Of a stretch of 64,000 bases of DNA, positions 44,501 through 53,367 are shown in pieces. Position 1 is the stretch's first letter. Each line of letters opens with the position of its first letter. Both the position numbers and the translations under genes were made by a program. The notes beneath the pieces were generated by a model, which ran no database searches, was not told the DNA's origin, and saw nothing but the letters and a program-made list of their open reading frames with translations. This DNA comes from an uncultured Mailhella sp. (GTDB lineage Bacteria > Desulfobacterota > Desulfovibrionia > Desulfovibrionales > Desulfovibrionaceae): positions 1,739,137 to 1,803,136 of the forward strand of contig NZ_OZ007001.1 in the NCBI RefSeq assembly GCF_963931295.1, given 5' to 3'.

Positions 44501-47081
44501 CATGCATCTGGAGAACACTTCGAGCGCTTCCGGCGGACGCATCCGGGCGTTTATTTCCTCGCCCTACGAAGGCGCGGGCCTCATCACGCTGGAGCGCGAC
44601 AGCGTGGCGGCGTGGCGCTGGTTCCGTGCGCCTGCCGGAGACAGCGTGCAGGAAATAGAGATTCCGCGCGACTTCGAGGGCCGCGGCTACGTGAGCGTGT
44701 CGCTGGTGCGCTCGCTCTCTTCGCCGGACGCCTTCATGAATCCCTACGTGTTTGCCGTGTCTCCCGTTTCCGTGAATGTGGAGCGGCGCGACATGCGCCT
44801 TCGCGTGGAAACGCCCCGCGAGCCGGTGCGGCCCGGAAGCGCCATTCCGGTGACGGTGGAATCCGGCCGGGCCGGGCGGGCGCTGCTTTTTGCCGTGGAC
44901 GAAGGCGTGCTCAGGCTGACCGCCTTCCCCACGCCCGATCCGCTGCGCTATCTGCTGAACGACAGGGCGCTGGAAGTGGAAACGCGTCAGATGTTTGATC
45001 TGCTCATGCCCGATCACGGAACCTTCCGCGTTCCGGCATTCGGCGGCGACATGGGCATGGCCGGAAGCCGCTTCCACAATCCCTTCAAGCGGCGGAACGA
45101 GCCTCCCGTGAGCTGGTGGTCCGGCCTCGTGGAGCTTGCGGCCGGAACGAACCGTTTCGACATTCCTGTGCCGGGCTACTACAGCGGCACGGTGCGGGTG
45201 ATGGCCGTAGCTGCCTCGCCGGATGCGGCGGGCAGCGCCTCGGCCGAGGCGCTGGTGCGCGGGCCGGTGGTCGTGACGCCGCAGCTTCCTGCGCAGGTCT
45301 CGCCCGGCGACAGATTCGAGGCGGCCGTGGCCGTGGCCAACAACGGCGACGGTCCGCTTCACGCGACGCTTTCGGTGAAGACCGACGACGCGCTGCGCCT
45401 GCTCGACGCGCCGCCTTCCGAAGTCACGGTGGCGGCGGGCGAGGAAACGGTGCTGCCGTTCCGTGTGGAGGTTGCGGATCGTCCGGGAGGCGCGGAAATC
45501 TCGTTCACGGTGTCGGCCGACGGCGTGAACGTGATGCGCGCAGGCTCGCTGTCCGTGCGTCCGGCGTCGGCGCTGCGCGCAAGCGCGAAGGTTGGCGTCG
45601 CCGCGTCGTCCACAACGCTGAGCACGGGGCGCACGCTCTATCCCTACGGGGCCGAAGGTTCGGCCTCGGTTTCCGCGCTGCCTCTGCCTGCGCTGCGGGG
45701 CCTTGTGCGCTATCTCGACGCCTATCCCTACCCCTGCGTGGAGCAGCGCATCAGCCGGGCCATGCCGTACGCGCTTTTTCTGAAGCGTTCCGCGCTGTTT
45801 GCGGAAAACGGCAATGCGGATGAGGCGCGCCGGGTCGCACGGGAGAGGGTGGACGACGCGCTGCGCGCCGTGGAATCCGCGCTCAGCTGGCGCGGCGTGT
45901 CCCTGTGGCCCGGAGAGGAACCGGATCTTCTGGTGACGGCCTATGCCGCAGACTTTCTGCTGACGCTTCAGGAATGCGGCCTTTCCGTGCCCGGCGGCAT
46001 GCACACAGGCGTGTTCAACGCGCTGGAGCGTGCGGCGGACAAGGTTCCCGCCTCTCTGGAGGAGAGCCGCGAGCTGGCCTACGCGCTGTGGGTGCTCACC
46101 CGCGAGGGACGCATCACCACGCAGGCGCTGGAACAGCTTTTGCTCCGCCTGGAAGATTTTCCCGGCTGGCAGCAGGATGTGACGTCCTCGCTGATTGCCG
46201 CGTCCTGCGCCGTCATGCGCATGAAAAATGCGGCGCTGCCGCTTCTTGACCTCTATCGGAAGCCGGGAGCGGAATTTTGCGCAACGCGGCTGGACGCGCT
46301 GGCCGCGCTCAGTCTGCGCGCGTCCGTGCTGGCGAGGCATTTCCCCGACCGTCTGGACAAGGCGCGGGAAGAGATTGTGGAGGAACTTTTCGACGCGACG
46401 AACGGCGGTCGGTACGTGACGCTTTCCGCGGCGCTGGCCGTGCGGGCGCTGTTCGACATGGAAAAGGCCGCGCCCGTGCCTGCGGGCGTGTCGCTGCGCT
46501 GCGCGGAGGTGCAGCCCGGCTTCGCTCCGGGCGACCGGCAGCCGCAGACTCTGGAAAACATGCTCACGCTGTCGGCTCCCGGCTGCGCCTCCTATGCGCT
46601 CGACGTGCCCGCAGGCGGACAGACGCTGTACTGGGAGGTTTCCGATGCGGGCTTCGATCGGAAAGCGCCGGAAGGCGCGCTTTCCGAAGGCATGGAGGTG
46701 ACGAGAACCTATCTTGACGCCGAAGGGCTTCCCGCAATGAAGATTCGGCTGGGCGACCTTCTCACGGTGAACGTGACGGCGCGCTCCTACGGCGGTCCCC
46801 TCAAGGACGCGGTCATCGTGGATCTTCTTCCCGGAGGCTTTGAAATGGATCTTTCCTCTCCCGTGAGCGCGTCGGACGCTTCGTCGGAAGGGCTGATCGT
46901 CGATCGCAGGGAGGATCGGATGATTCTCTTTGCGCCGCTTGAGTCCGAGCCTTCCGTGTTCACCTACCGCATCCGCGCGGTCAGCCGGGGCACCTTCACC
47001 CTGCCGCCCGTGCAGGCGGAAGACATGTACCGCCGCGACGTTCGGGCTTTCTCCTCGGGCGGAGAGGTGAATGTGGAATAG
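41505..47081 (+). CDS. Bacterial alpha-2-macroglobulin-like protein (YfhM type)
   Basis: 1858 residues with a Sec signal peptide (about 1-23, ending AAFGA). Macroglobulin-type beta domains fill the first two thirds, including the MG1/bait-region part and A2M signature stretches. The thioester region is at C1411 (CVEQ, in YPCVEQRISRAMPY), so it can form the internal thioester that traps proteases. Bacterial members usually sit in the periplasm as lipoproteins and pair with PbpC, as here: pbpC begins 11 bases before its stop. There is no convincing lipobox, so membrane anchoring is uncertain. ATG 41505 has GGAGG 6 bases upstream; an ATG at 41499 is too close to it. Confidence 0.92.
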   Translation: MSYRVTLLPLLLLCFVATAAFGASESSPAFVRVVVSPPPEGNAPLTLLFDSDEALCKKAYGEEWAGRCFVVPGREGERVRGARLSPDVPGEWRWDDGRTLSFRPKKPWPAGRNFEVSLGSVQLPSRVKLSSSRVSFATPPLALLNLNADVWIDPDPGGERAVSFDMRFTTPPDRALVERDMRLEVSDPALKIGRPEFVWGEDGNCLVRARVLALGSLPAVTTFSLPGVAGEVRAKGARWVIPKGRETARTQVTVPGSTTIFCVKKASLESSRDERLVGEYRLNLETSLLVRPDELLRSMKALRLPRAMNENAVSATVWTAAPVIDEETLARAVPVALEPLQQADVPSGKISFRVKAEPESYLLFYLPQGFGPSREYALSSPWHEVFHAAPFRPELEFLQPGNVLALGGTRRLDVHSSGLTAIRWRASRVLDSYLGLAAAQPAPFTAAGIPFDVLSDSASGEISLQRTDPGVPQFSSIDAAPMFRNGRGLAYVELTGMDDDREVASASRFLLLTDMGLIVKKGAAGGRDVFVCSLSGGTPVSGAVVRIVGVNGLPVAEAVTDAEGRAVLPSVSGLERERRPIAITAWKKGAGGEDMAWLPLADESRVVDLSRFSTQGQTSEADGVNAYVFSQRGMFRPGETLRFGVLVRRGDWKALPADMPLFAELVDPSERTMFRRLFKVGADGMAEVSWQAPESAASGRYRLDVRTPDARGMDVVLGSAAVRLEEFQPDSMALSLALQPAPGRGWLEASSASAAVTLRNLFGMPAADRRVRAQLSVWPTALSFPGYEDFSFHDAMPYKGSPLTLELGETRTDAEGCAVLPLPLDKLRGGTLRCRLLVEGFEPGGGRAVTEEKEFLVSPLGCVLGFRPTGAAGNLDFIPEGSEAALEFVALGPDLAPADPGELSFRVSARRYVTSLVTDRDGRYRYEDTPVDSVIAESRAAFGRNGRVRWSVPTGTCGEFLLEVRNSRGLVMASVPFTVAGNADLRLAGLSALPSGSLRMHLENTSSASGGRIRAFISSPYEGAGLITLERDSVAAWRWFRAPAGDSVQEIEIPRDFEGRGYVSVSLVRSLSSPDAFMNPYVFAVSPVSVNVERRDMRLRVETPREPVRPGSAIPVTVESGRAGRALLFAVDEGVLRLTAFPTPDPLRYLLNDRALEVETRQMFDLLMPDHGTFRVPAFGGDMGMAGSRFHNPFKRRNEPPVSWWSGLVELAAGTNRFDIPVPGYYSGTVRVMAVAASPDAAGSASAEALVRGPVVVTPQLPAQVSPGDRFEAAVAVANNGDGPLHATLSVKTDDALRLLDAPPSEVTVAAGEETVLPFRVEVADRPGGAEISFTVSADGVNVMRAGSLSVRPASALRASAKVGVAASSTTLSTGRTLYPYGAEGSASVSALPLPALRGLVRYLDAYPYPCVEQRISRAMPYALFLKRSALFAENGNADEARRVARERVDDALRAVESALSWRGVSLWPGEEPDLLVTAYAADFLLTLQECGLSVPGGMHTGVFNALERAADKVPASLEESRELAYALWVLTREGRITTQALEQLLLRLEDFPGWQQDVTSSLIAASCAVMRMKNAALPLLDLYRKPGAEFCATRLDALAALSLRASVLARHFPDRLDKAREEIVEELFDATNGGRYVTLSAALAVRALFDMEKAAPVPAGVSLRCAEVQPGFAPGDRQPQTLENMLTLSAPGCASYALDVPAGGQTLYWEVSDAGFDRKAPEGALSEGMEVTRTYLDAEGLPAMKIRLGDLLTVNVTARSYGGPLKDAVIVDLLPGGFEMDLSSPVSASDASSEGLIVDRREDRMILFAPLESEPSVFTYRIRAVSRGTFTLPPVQAEDMYRRDVRAFSSGGEVNVE

Positions 47082-49464
47082 CAGGCGGGACTTTTCCTTC
47101 CCTTGGGGAGGGAGAAGCCCTGCGGCGGGAGGTGGCATGCGCGCCGTGGTGTGGAAAGTCGTTTTCGGCCTGATGGCGCTGCCGCTGATTCTTTTCTGGC
47201 TCTGGCTTGCGGCCGCTCCGAAGCCGCCGCTTCTGGACGGCGTGGATTTTTCGCCGCTGGTGCTGGACAGGGAGGGAGAGCCGCTCCGCATGGGCCTGAC
47301 GCGCGACGAGAAGTTCCGGCTGCGCGTGTGTCTGGACGAAATTGCGCCCGAAGCCGTGAACGCCGCGCTCCGGTACGAGGACAGGCATTTCTACCGGCAT
47401 CCCGGCGTGAATCCTTTTTCCATGCTGCGGGCGGGGCTCTCCATGCTGGGCGGCTCGCGGCGCATGGGAGGCTCCACCATCACCATGCAGGTGGCAAGGC
47501 TGCGGCTCGGGCTTTACACCACCACGGTGGCGGGCAAGCTTGAACAGATGGCCCGCGCGCTTCAGTACGAATACCACTACGAAAAAAGCGAGATTCTCGA
47601 AGCCTACTTCAATCTTGCGCCCTACGGAGGCAACGTGGAAGGCATCGGCGCGGCCGCGCGGGTGTACTTTCATGTTCCGCCTTCGCGCCTGTCGTTTTCC
47701 GAGAGCGCGGCGCTTGCTGTCGTGCCTCAGAATCCCGTACGGCGCAGCCCGCTGAACGGCCCGGATTTCGAGTCCGCCCGCGCCCGCATGGTGCGTCTTG
47801 TGCTGCCGGGGCGGGACGCCGCGGAGAAGGGCGGAGCGCTCGGCCTGCGCGGTTCCGGCGAGGGGAAGCTCCCGCCGCTTCGCGTGTACGCTCCGTCTTC
47901 GCTGCCTTTTGACGCGCCGCACGCATCGAGCGAGCTTCTGCCCCTTTCCCGGGAAGGGCGGCCCGTGCGCTCCTTTGTGGACAGGCGTGTTCAGAAGATT
48001 CTGGAACGGGCCGTGCAGGGCTTTGCCGCTCGCGGCAGAAGGTACGGGCTGAACAACGCCTCCGCGCTGCTCATCCACTGGCCGAGCATGGAGATCCGCG
48101 CGCTGGTCGGTTCGGCGGACTTTTTCAGCAGCCCCATTTCCGGGCAGGTGGACGGCACGAGAGCCAGACGCTCCCCGGGCTCCACGCTCAAGCCCTTCAT
48201 CTACGCTCTGGCCCTCGATCAGGGCCTCATTCATCCCCGCACGCTTCTTGAGGATTCGCCCCGCAGCTTCAGCGGCTACGATCCGGAGAACTTCGACCGC
48301 GTGTTCCGCGGGCCGCTCCCCGCCGAGGAGGCGCTGCGTTCAAGCCGCAACATTCCGGCCATTCTGCTGGCCTCAAAGCTGCGGCCCGGGTTGTTTTCCT
48401 TTTTGCAGCGGGCGGGCGTGGAGTTCGCCTTCAGCGAGGAGCACTACGGCCTCAGTCTGGTACTCGGCGGCGCGGAAGTGACCATGCGCGAGCTCGGCGG
48501 CCTCTACGCCATGCTGGCGAATCGGGGCGTGTGGCGTCAGAGCCGGCTTTTTGAGGGAGAGAAGGCGCATCCTGCCGTGGCGCTCCTGTCGCCGGAAGCG
48601 GCGGTCGTCACGCTGCGCATGCTGGAAGACGGGGCGCATTTCGTGCGCACTTCCTCCGGCCCGGTGCCGCTGCGCTTCAAAACGGGCACGTCCAACGGCT
48701 TTCGCGACGCGTGGACGGCGGGCGTGGTCGGCCCCTACGTGCTCGTGGTGTGGGCGGGCAATTTCGACAACCGCGCCAATCCGCTGCTGGTGGGCGGCGA
48801 GGTTGCGGCTCCCCTTTTTGCCGACATCGCCCAGGCGCTGGCCTTTGCCGAGCCTGACTTCGCCGATCTTGTGCCGCGCATGCACGAAGGGCTCAACATC
48901 ACGCGCGAAAAGGTGTGTACGGCCACGGGCGACATCGACACCTCCCTGTGCCGGGAAGTAACGGAAACCTGGTACATTCCCGGTCGTTCGCCCACGCGCT
49001 CTTCGGGCGTGTTCCGCACCATTCTCATCGACAGGGAAACCGGGCTTCGCGCCTGCGAACCCGTGCCGGGACGCACGGAGGAAGTGGTGTGGGAATTCTG
49101 GCCTTCCGATCTGCGGGCGCAGTTTCTGCGCGCCGGCGTGGTCAAGCCTTCGCCGCCGCCCTTCGGGCCGGGCTGCGGACAGACGCCTGTTGCGGGAACG
49201 CCGCCGCGGGTGATTTCTCCCAAGGAAGGCGTGATCTATCAGCGCCGTCTGTCCTCGCCGGAAACAACCGCCATTGCGCTGACGGCGAGCGCGGACGCCG
49301 ACGCCAGGGCCGTGTTCTGGTTTGTGAAGGAACGCTTCATCGGCCGCGCCGCGCCGGGCGAAACGCTGCTCTGGCAGCCGGAGGACGGCGTGCATGAACT
49401 GCGGGTGGTGGACGATAGGGGCCGCGCCTCGTCGCAGAAGGTGACGGTGCGCACGCTGCCGTGA
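47071..49464 (+). CDS. pbpC: Penicillin-binding protein 1C
   Basis: 797 residues. One N-terminal membrane helix (about residues 24-47) anchors a periplasmic glycosyltransferase family 51 domain (YEDRHFYRHPGVNP and RRMGGSTITMQVARL) and a transpeptidase domain with SPGSTLKPF (active Ser), SSRN and KTGTSNGFRDAW. A C-terminal penicillin-binding-protein-C-type domain follows (about 700-797). It polymerises and crosslinks peptidoglycan, possibly in repair linked to the neighbouring macroglobulin. The ATG overlaps the previous gene by 11 bases. An ATG at 47137 with a strong GGGAGGTG site is a real alternative that would remove 22 Gly/Pro-rich residues. Confidence 0.95.
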   Translation: MWNSRRDFSFPWGGRSPAAGGGMRAVVWKVVFGLMALPLILFWLWLAAAPKPPLLDGVDFSPLVLDREGEPLRMGLTRDEKFRLRVCLDEIAPEAVNAALRYEDRHFYRHPGVNPFSMLRAGLSMLGGSRRMGGSTITMQVARLRLGLYTTTVAGKLEQMARALQYEYHYEKSEILEAYFNLAPYGGNVEGIGAAARVYFHVPPSRLSFSESAALAVVPQNPVRRSPLNGPDFESARARMVRLVLPGRDAAEKGGALGLRGSGEGKLPPLRVYAPSSLPFDAPHASSELLPLSREGRPVRSFVDRRVQKILERAVQGFAARGRRYGLNNASALLIHWPSMEIRALVGSADFFSSPISGQVDGTRARRSPGSTLKPFIYALALDQGLIHPRTLLEDSPRSFSGYDPENFDRVFRGPLPAEEALRSSRNIPAILLASKLRPGLFSFLQRAGVEFAFSEEHYGLSLVLGGAEVTMRELGGLYAMLANRGVWRQSRLFEGEKAHPAVALLSPEAAVVTLRMLEDGAHFVRTSSGPVPLRFKTGTSNGFRDAWTAGVVGPYVLVVWAGNFDNRANPLLVGGEVAAPLFADIAQALAFAEPDFADLVPRMHEGLNITREKVCTATGDIDTSLCREVTETWYIPGRSPTRSSGVFRTILIDRETGLRACEPVPGRTEEVVWEFWPSDLRAQFLRAGVVKPSPPPFGPGCGQTPVAGTPPRVISPKEGVIYQRRLSSPETTAIALTASADADARAVFWFVKERFIGRAAPGETLLWQPEDGVHELRVVDDRGRASSQKVTVRTLP

Positions 49465-49725
49465 GCGACCGGAGCGGGCGGCGAGTCCGCGTTTTTCGGA
49501 AAGCCTGGACGCGCTTGCCTGCGCGGCGGGAAAGGGCGTTCGTCGGGCACGTCCTGCCGTTCGGCGTGCTCTCTGCCGCGGGCAAGCGCCGGGCCTGCGC
49601 TGCCCGGTTCAGCTGCGCCGATTTTTGGATTTTCTGGAAATGGCGGGGCGGGGATCAGGCGAACAATCGCTCGGCTCTGGCCGGGCGTCGGATGCCTGAA
49701 CACGCCGGGCGGGCCTTTGCCGCGC

Positions 49726-50688
49726 CTAGGCCTTTTTCTCTTCCGGGTGGCAGCGCCACGGCCCCTTCCACGGGGGCGCGAGCTCGAAATGCTTCGTCCC
49801 GCCGCCGGGAAGCGGCAGCGAAAGACGGAAGGCGTGCAGTTTCAGGCCTTCGCGCGGCGCGGATTCGGCGTTGCCGTACCACGGATCGCCCACAATGGGA
49901 TGACCGCGCGAGGCAAGCTGCACGCGTATCTGATGCGTGCGGCCGGTGATGAGACGGATGAGCAGAAGCGTGTGCGCGCGGCCGCGAATCGTGCGTTCCT
50001 CAAGGGGCGTGACCACGCAGCGGGCTTCCCTCGCCTCGTCGCTTTCCGCATGAGCGGAGGCCTTCACGCGCTGCTCGCGCCTGTCGCGGGTGAGAAAGTC
50101 CCGCAGCTCTTCAGGACCGCGCTTTTCCCATCTTCCTTCCACCCATGCCAGATATTCCTTGCGCGGCCGCTCTTCGCCGCGCCCCGCGAGCGCGTCCGTG
50201 AGCAGACGCACGGCGGCGTAGGTCTTGCCCGCCACAAGAAGCCCGGAGGTGTCCTTGTCGAGCCGGTGGACGGGAGCAGGCACGAAACTTGCGCGCGCCC
50301 GTTCTTCCGCAAGAATGGAGGCCACGCTCTCCCTGTGCCCCGTGCCGCCCTGCACGGGAAGTCCCGCAGGCTTGGCGATGACAAGAATATCCTCATTTTC
50401 GAACACGACGGCAAGTTTTGATTGCGCGTCCCCGGCTCTCGCCTCCGTGCGGGGTTCTTCTCCCGCAGGCAGGCGTTCGGCAAAGGGCGGCACGCGCACG
50501 AGATCGCCTTCGTTCAGACGGTCGAAGGCCTTCGACCGCGCGCCGTTGACGCGCACCTGTCCGGTGCGTATCCAGCGGTGCAGATCGCCCGCGGGCGCGC
50601 TGACGCGGCGTTGAAGAAAATTAAGGAGTTTCTGCCCCGATTCCGCCCTGCTGACGGAAAGAGCCTTTGTTTCCTTTGCGTTACCCAT
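49726..50688 (-). CDS. RluC/RluD-family pseudouridine synthase
   Basis: 320 residues. An N-terminal S4 RNA-binding domain (about 15-70) is followed by the pseudouridine synthase domain: HRLDKDTSGLLVAGK carries the catalytic Asp, and RLITGRTHQIRVQLASRGHPIVGDPWYG is the family's C-terminal motif. It isomerises uridines in 23S rRNA. The order S4 plus synthase and the length fit RluC best, but RluD cannot be excluded. It is transcribed alone, divergent from rpsA. The ATG at 50688 is preceded by a weak Shine-Dalgarno. Confidence 0.93.
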   Translation of the reverse strand: MGNAKETKALSVSRAESGQKLLNFLQRRVSAPAGDLHRWIRTGQVRVNGARSKAFDRLNEGDLVRVPPFAERLPAGEEPRTEARAGDAQSKLAVVFENEDILVIAKPAGLPVQGGTGHRESVASILAEERARASFVPAPVHRLDKDTSGLLVAGKTYAAVRLLTDALAGRGEERPRKEYLAWVEGRWEKRGPEELRDFLTRDRREQRVKASAHAESDEAREARCVVTPLEERTIRGRAHTLLLIRLITGRTHQIRVQLASRGHPIVGDPWYGNAESAPREGLKLHAFRLSLPLPGGGTKHFELAPPWKGPWRCHPEEKKA

Positions 50689-50822
50689 GCTTTTGAACGG
50701 TCCTTTTGCAACGCGCGTCGCGTGTTTTACTTTGATTCAGCATAAAATTTTTTTCTTTTTGCGTCCAGATTGCTGACGAGCAAGAAAAAGCCCGTTTTTC
50801 CGGAAAGGACGAAAGAAACGAC

Positions 50823-50851
50823 TTGTGTATCCAGGGTATTCCTGCTATGTA
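50823..50851 (+). promoter_or_regulatory. Candidate rpsA promoter
   Basis: TTGTGT (50823-50828), a 17-base spacer and TATGTA (50846-50851) preceded by TGC, an extended -10. The start near 50858 would leave a leader of about 47 bases. Confidence 0.5.
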
Positions 50852-50904
50852 GAGAAACCTGCCCGACGAGGGCAGAAATCTGTTTGTTAGGTTGGAGGAT
50901 CCGT

Positions 50905-52611
50905 ATGGCAACTGCCGAAAACATGGAAAACCAAATCGATTCCGAAATGAGCTTTGCGAGCGCACTCGAAGACTATCTCAACCCCGACATGGGCGACCTT
51001 GAAGAAGGTTCCATCGTCAAGGGCGAAGTCGTGCGCGTGGACGACGATACTGTGCTGGTGGACGTGAACTTCAAGTCCGAAGGCCAGATCCCCGCTGAGG
51101 AATTTCGGGACGCTCAGGGCAATATAACGGTCAAGGTGGGCGACCGCGTCGATGTGTACGTTGTCCGCAAGAACGAAATGGATGGCACCATCACCCTTTC
51201 GTTCGACAAGGCCAAGCGTATGCAGCTGTTCGACCAGCTCGAAGACGTGCTGGAAAAGAACGGCACCATCACCGGCACCATCACCCGCCGCATCAAGGGC
51301 GGCTACACCGTCGATCTCGGCGGCGTGGAGGCCTTCCTGCCCGGTTCTCATGTGGACCTCCGTCCTGTTCCGGACATGGACGCTCTGGTCGGCCAGCAGT
51401 TTGAATTCCGCGTTCTCAAGATCAACCGCCGCCGCAGCAACGTCATCGTGTCCCGCCGCGTGCTGCTCGAAGAAGAACGCGACACCAAGCGCGCCGCTCT
51501 GCTCCAGACCCTGGCCGAAGGCCAGATCGTCAAGGGCAAGGCCAAGAACATCACCGAATACGGCGTGTTCGTGGACCTCGGCGGTCTCGACGGTCTGCTG
51601 CACATCACCGACATGTCCTGGAAGCGCATTCGCCATCCCCGCGAAATGGTCTCCCTCGGTCAGGAACTGGAACTCAAGGTTCTTTCCTTCGACAAGGAAA
51701 ACCAGAAGGTTTCTCTCGGCCTGAAGCAGCTCGTGCCCGATCCCTGGCAGGACATCACCGCCCGCTTCCCCGAAGGCTCTCACCACGTCGGCAAGGTGAC
51801 CAACCTCGTTGACTACGGCGTGTTCGTGGAACTCGAACCCGGCGTCGAAGGCCTCGTGCACATTTCCGAAATGTCCTGGACCCGCAAGCTGCGTCATCCT
51901 TCCCAGATGGTGCATCAGGGCGACGAAGTTGAAGTGGTCATCCTCGGCGTGGACAGCGAAAAGAAGCGCATCTCCCTCGGCATGAAGCAGGTCAAGCCCA
52001 ATCCCTGGGAACTCGTGGGCGAACGCTTCCCCGAAGGCACCGTCATTGAAGGCGTCATCAAGAACATCACCGAATTCGGCATGTTCATCGGCATCGAAGA
52101 CGGCATCGACGGCCTCATTCACGTGTCCGACATCTCCTGGACCAAGAAGATCCGTCATCCCGGCGAACTGTACAAGGTCGGCGACGTGGTGCAGGCCAAG
52201 GTTCTCACCGTGGATCAGGAGAACGAAAAGTTCACCCTCGGCATGAAGCAGCTCACCGAAGATCCCTGGAGCACCGTGCCCGCCCGCTATCCCGTGGGCA
52301 ACATCATCACCGGCACTGTGACCAACGTGACCGACTTCGGCCTGTTCGTTGAAGTGGAAGAAGGCATCGAAGGCCTCATCCACGTGACCGAACTCGGCAA
52401 GAAGGTGAAGTCTCCTTCCGAACTCTACAAGGAAGGCGACGTGGTCCAGGCCAAGATCATCCATGTGTCTGCCGATGAACGCCGCCTCGGCCTGTCCATC
52501 AAGCAGATCAAGGACGACGAAGAACGCCGCAAGCCCAAGGATTATCATTCCGGCGACAACAGCATCAGCCAGACCCTCGGCGACCTGCTCAAGCAGAAGT
52601 TCAACGACTAG
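50905..52611 (+). CDS. rpsA: 30S ribosomal protein S1
   Basis: 568 residues with six consecutive S1/OB-fold RNA-binding domains, visible as repeated GxVxxVxxxGxFVxxxxxxGLxH blocks (for example YGVFVDLGGLDGLLHITDMSW, YGVFVELEPGVEGLVHISEMSW, FGMFIGIEDGIDGLIHVSDISW). It unwinds and holds mRNA on the 30S subunit. The N terminus MATAENMENQIDSEMSF and ATG 50905 with TTGGAGGA upstream define the start. Frequent GAA and GCC codons suit high expression. A strong terminator follows. Confidence 0.97.
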   Translation: MATAENMENQIDSEMSFASALEDYLNPDMGDLEEGSIVKGEVVRVDDDTVLVDVNFKSEGQIPAEEFRDAQGNITVKVGDRVDVYVVRKNEMDGTITLSFDKAKRMQLFDQLEDVLEKNGTITGTITRRIKGGYTVDLGGVEAFLPGSHVDLRPVPDMDALVGQQFEFRVLKINRRRSNVIVSRRVLLEEERDTKRAALLQTLAEGQIVKGKAKNITEYGVFVDLGGLDGLLHITDMSWKRIRHPREMVSLGQELELKVLSFDKENQKVSLGLKQLVPDPWQDITARFPEGSHHVGKVTNLVDYGVFVELEPGVEGLVHISEMSWTRKLRHPSQMVHQGDEVEVVILGVDSEKKRISLGMKQVKPNPWELVGERFPEGTVIEGVIKNITEFGMFIGIEDGIDGLIHVSDISWTKKIRHPGELYKVGDVVQAKVLTVDQENEKFTLGMKQLTEDPWSTVPARYPVGNIITGTVTNVTDFGLFVEVEEGIEGLIHVTELGKKVKSPSELYKEGDVVQAKIIHVSADERRLGLSIKQIKDDEERRKPKDYHSGDNSISQTLGDLLKQKFND

Positions 52612-52635
52612 TCGCTGATTCTGTATGAATGTACG

Positions 52636-52670
52636 CGGGGCGGAAAGCACAGCTTTCCGCCCCGTTTTTT
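52636..52670 (+). terminator. Terminator of rpsA
   Basis: CGGGGCGGAAAGC-ACA-GCTTTCCGCCCCG, a perfect 13-bp stem followed by TTTTTTAT, 24 bases after the stop. Confidence 0.96.
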
Positions 52671-52739
52671 ATCACCTCCCTGAGGAAGGGATCGCTGGTC
52701 CGGCGCCTGAGAGCGTCGGCGGCGAAAGGCGGGAGAGCC

Positions 52740-53240
52740 ATGAAACAGCAGGAAATAGAACGCAAATTTCTGGTGAAGAGCGACGGCTGGCGCGGCAAAG
52801 GCTCCACGGAACTGTTCAGGCAGGGATACATTGCCCGCACGCAGGATCGCACGGTGCGGGTGCGCGTGGCGGGCGAGCGGGGCATATTGACCATCAAGTA
52901 CCGCGGCAAGGGTATTGCGCGGAACGAGTTCGAGTACGACATCCCGCTCGACGAGGCTCAGGCGCTGCTGGATGGTCTGGATCCCGGCGAAATCATTGAA
53001 AAGCTGCGTCATACCTTCACCTGCGAAGACAGCGTGTGGGAGGTGGACGAATTTCTGGGAGCCAATGCGGGGCTCGTGGTGGCGGAAATCGAGCTGGAGT
53101 CGGAAGATCAGCCCTTTGTCCGACCGGAATGGCTGGGCGAGGAAGTGAGCAAGGTTTCCCGCTATCTCAATGTGGAGCTTTCGCGACTGCCGTACACGGC
53201 CTGGACGCGGGAAGAAAAGGCCGGACGGAAAAATAGCTGA
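52740..53240 (+). CDS. CYTH-domain protein
   Basis: 166 residues. The CYTH (triphosphate tunnel) fold is shown by the N-terminal ExExK motif (QQEIERKFLV), basic strand residues (TVRVRVAGERGILTIKYRGK) and acidic strands (EVDEFLGANAGLVVAEIELES). Known relatives hydrolyse inorganic triphosphate or organic triphosphates, or make cAMP. The small single-domain form suggests triphosphatase or an unknown phosphate substrate. The gene lies between rpsA and hcp without clear partners. ATG 52740 has GGGAGAG just upstream. Confidence 0.88.
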   Translation: MKQQEIERKFLVKSDGWRGKGSTELFRQGYIARTQDRTVRVRVAGERGILTIKYRGKGIARNEFEYDIPLDEAQALLDGLDPGEIIEKLRHTFTCEDSVWEVDEFLGANAGLVVAEIELESEDQPFVRPEWLGEEVSKVSRYLNVELSRLPYTAWTREEKAGRKNS

Positions 53241-53264
53241 ACCTGACGGGAAAACATGACACAG

Positions 53265-53280
53265 TGTGACTGCAAGCACA
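53265..53280. promoter_or_regulatory. Possible CRP/FNR-type site before hcp
   Basis: TGTGAC-TGCA-AGCACA is an imperfect dyad of the general TGTGA-N6-TCACA type, 88 bases before hcp. HcpR, a CRP-type regulator of nitrosative-stress genes in desulfovibrios, is a possible binder. Weak. Confidence 0.3.
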
Positions 53281-53367
53281 GTTTTTGAGCGGAAAGACTC
53301 TTAACTTCAGGAGACTTGAAACTCTGTCTGCACGTTGTTGCATGAATACTATTGTGGAGGGAAGGCT

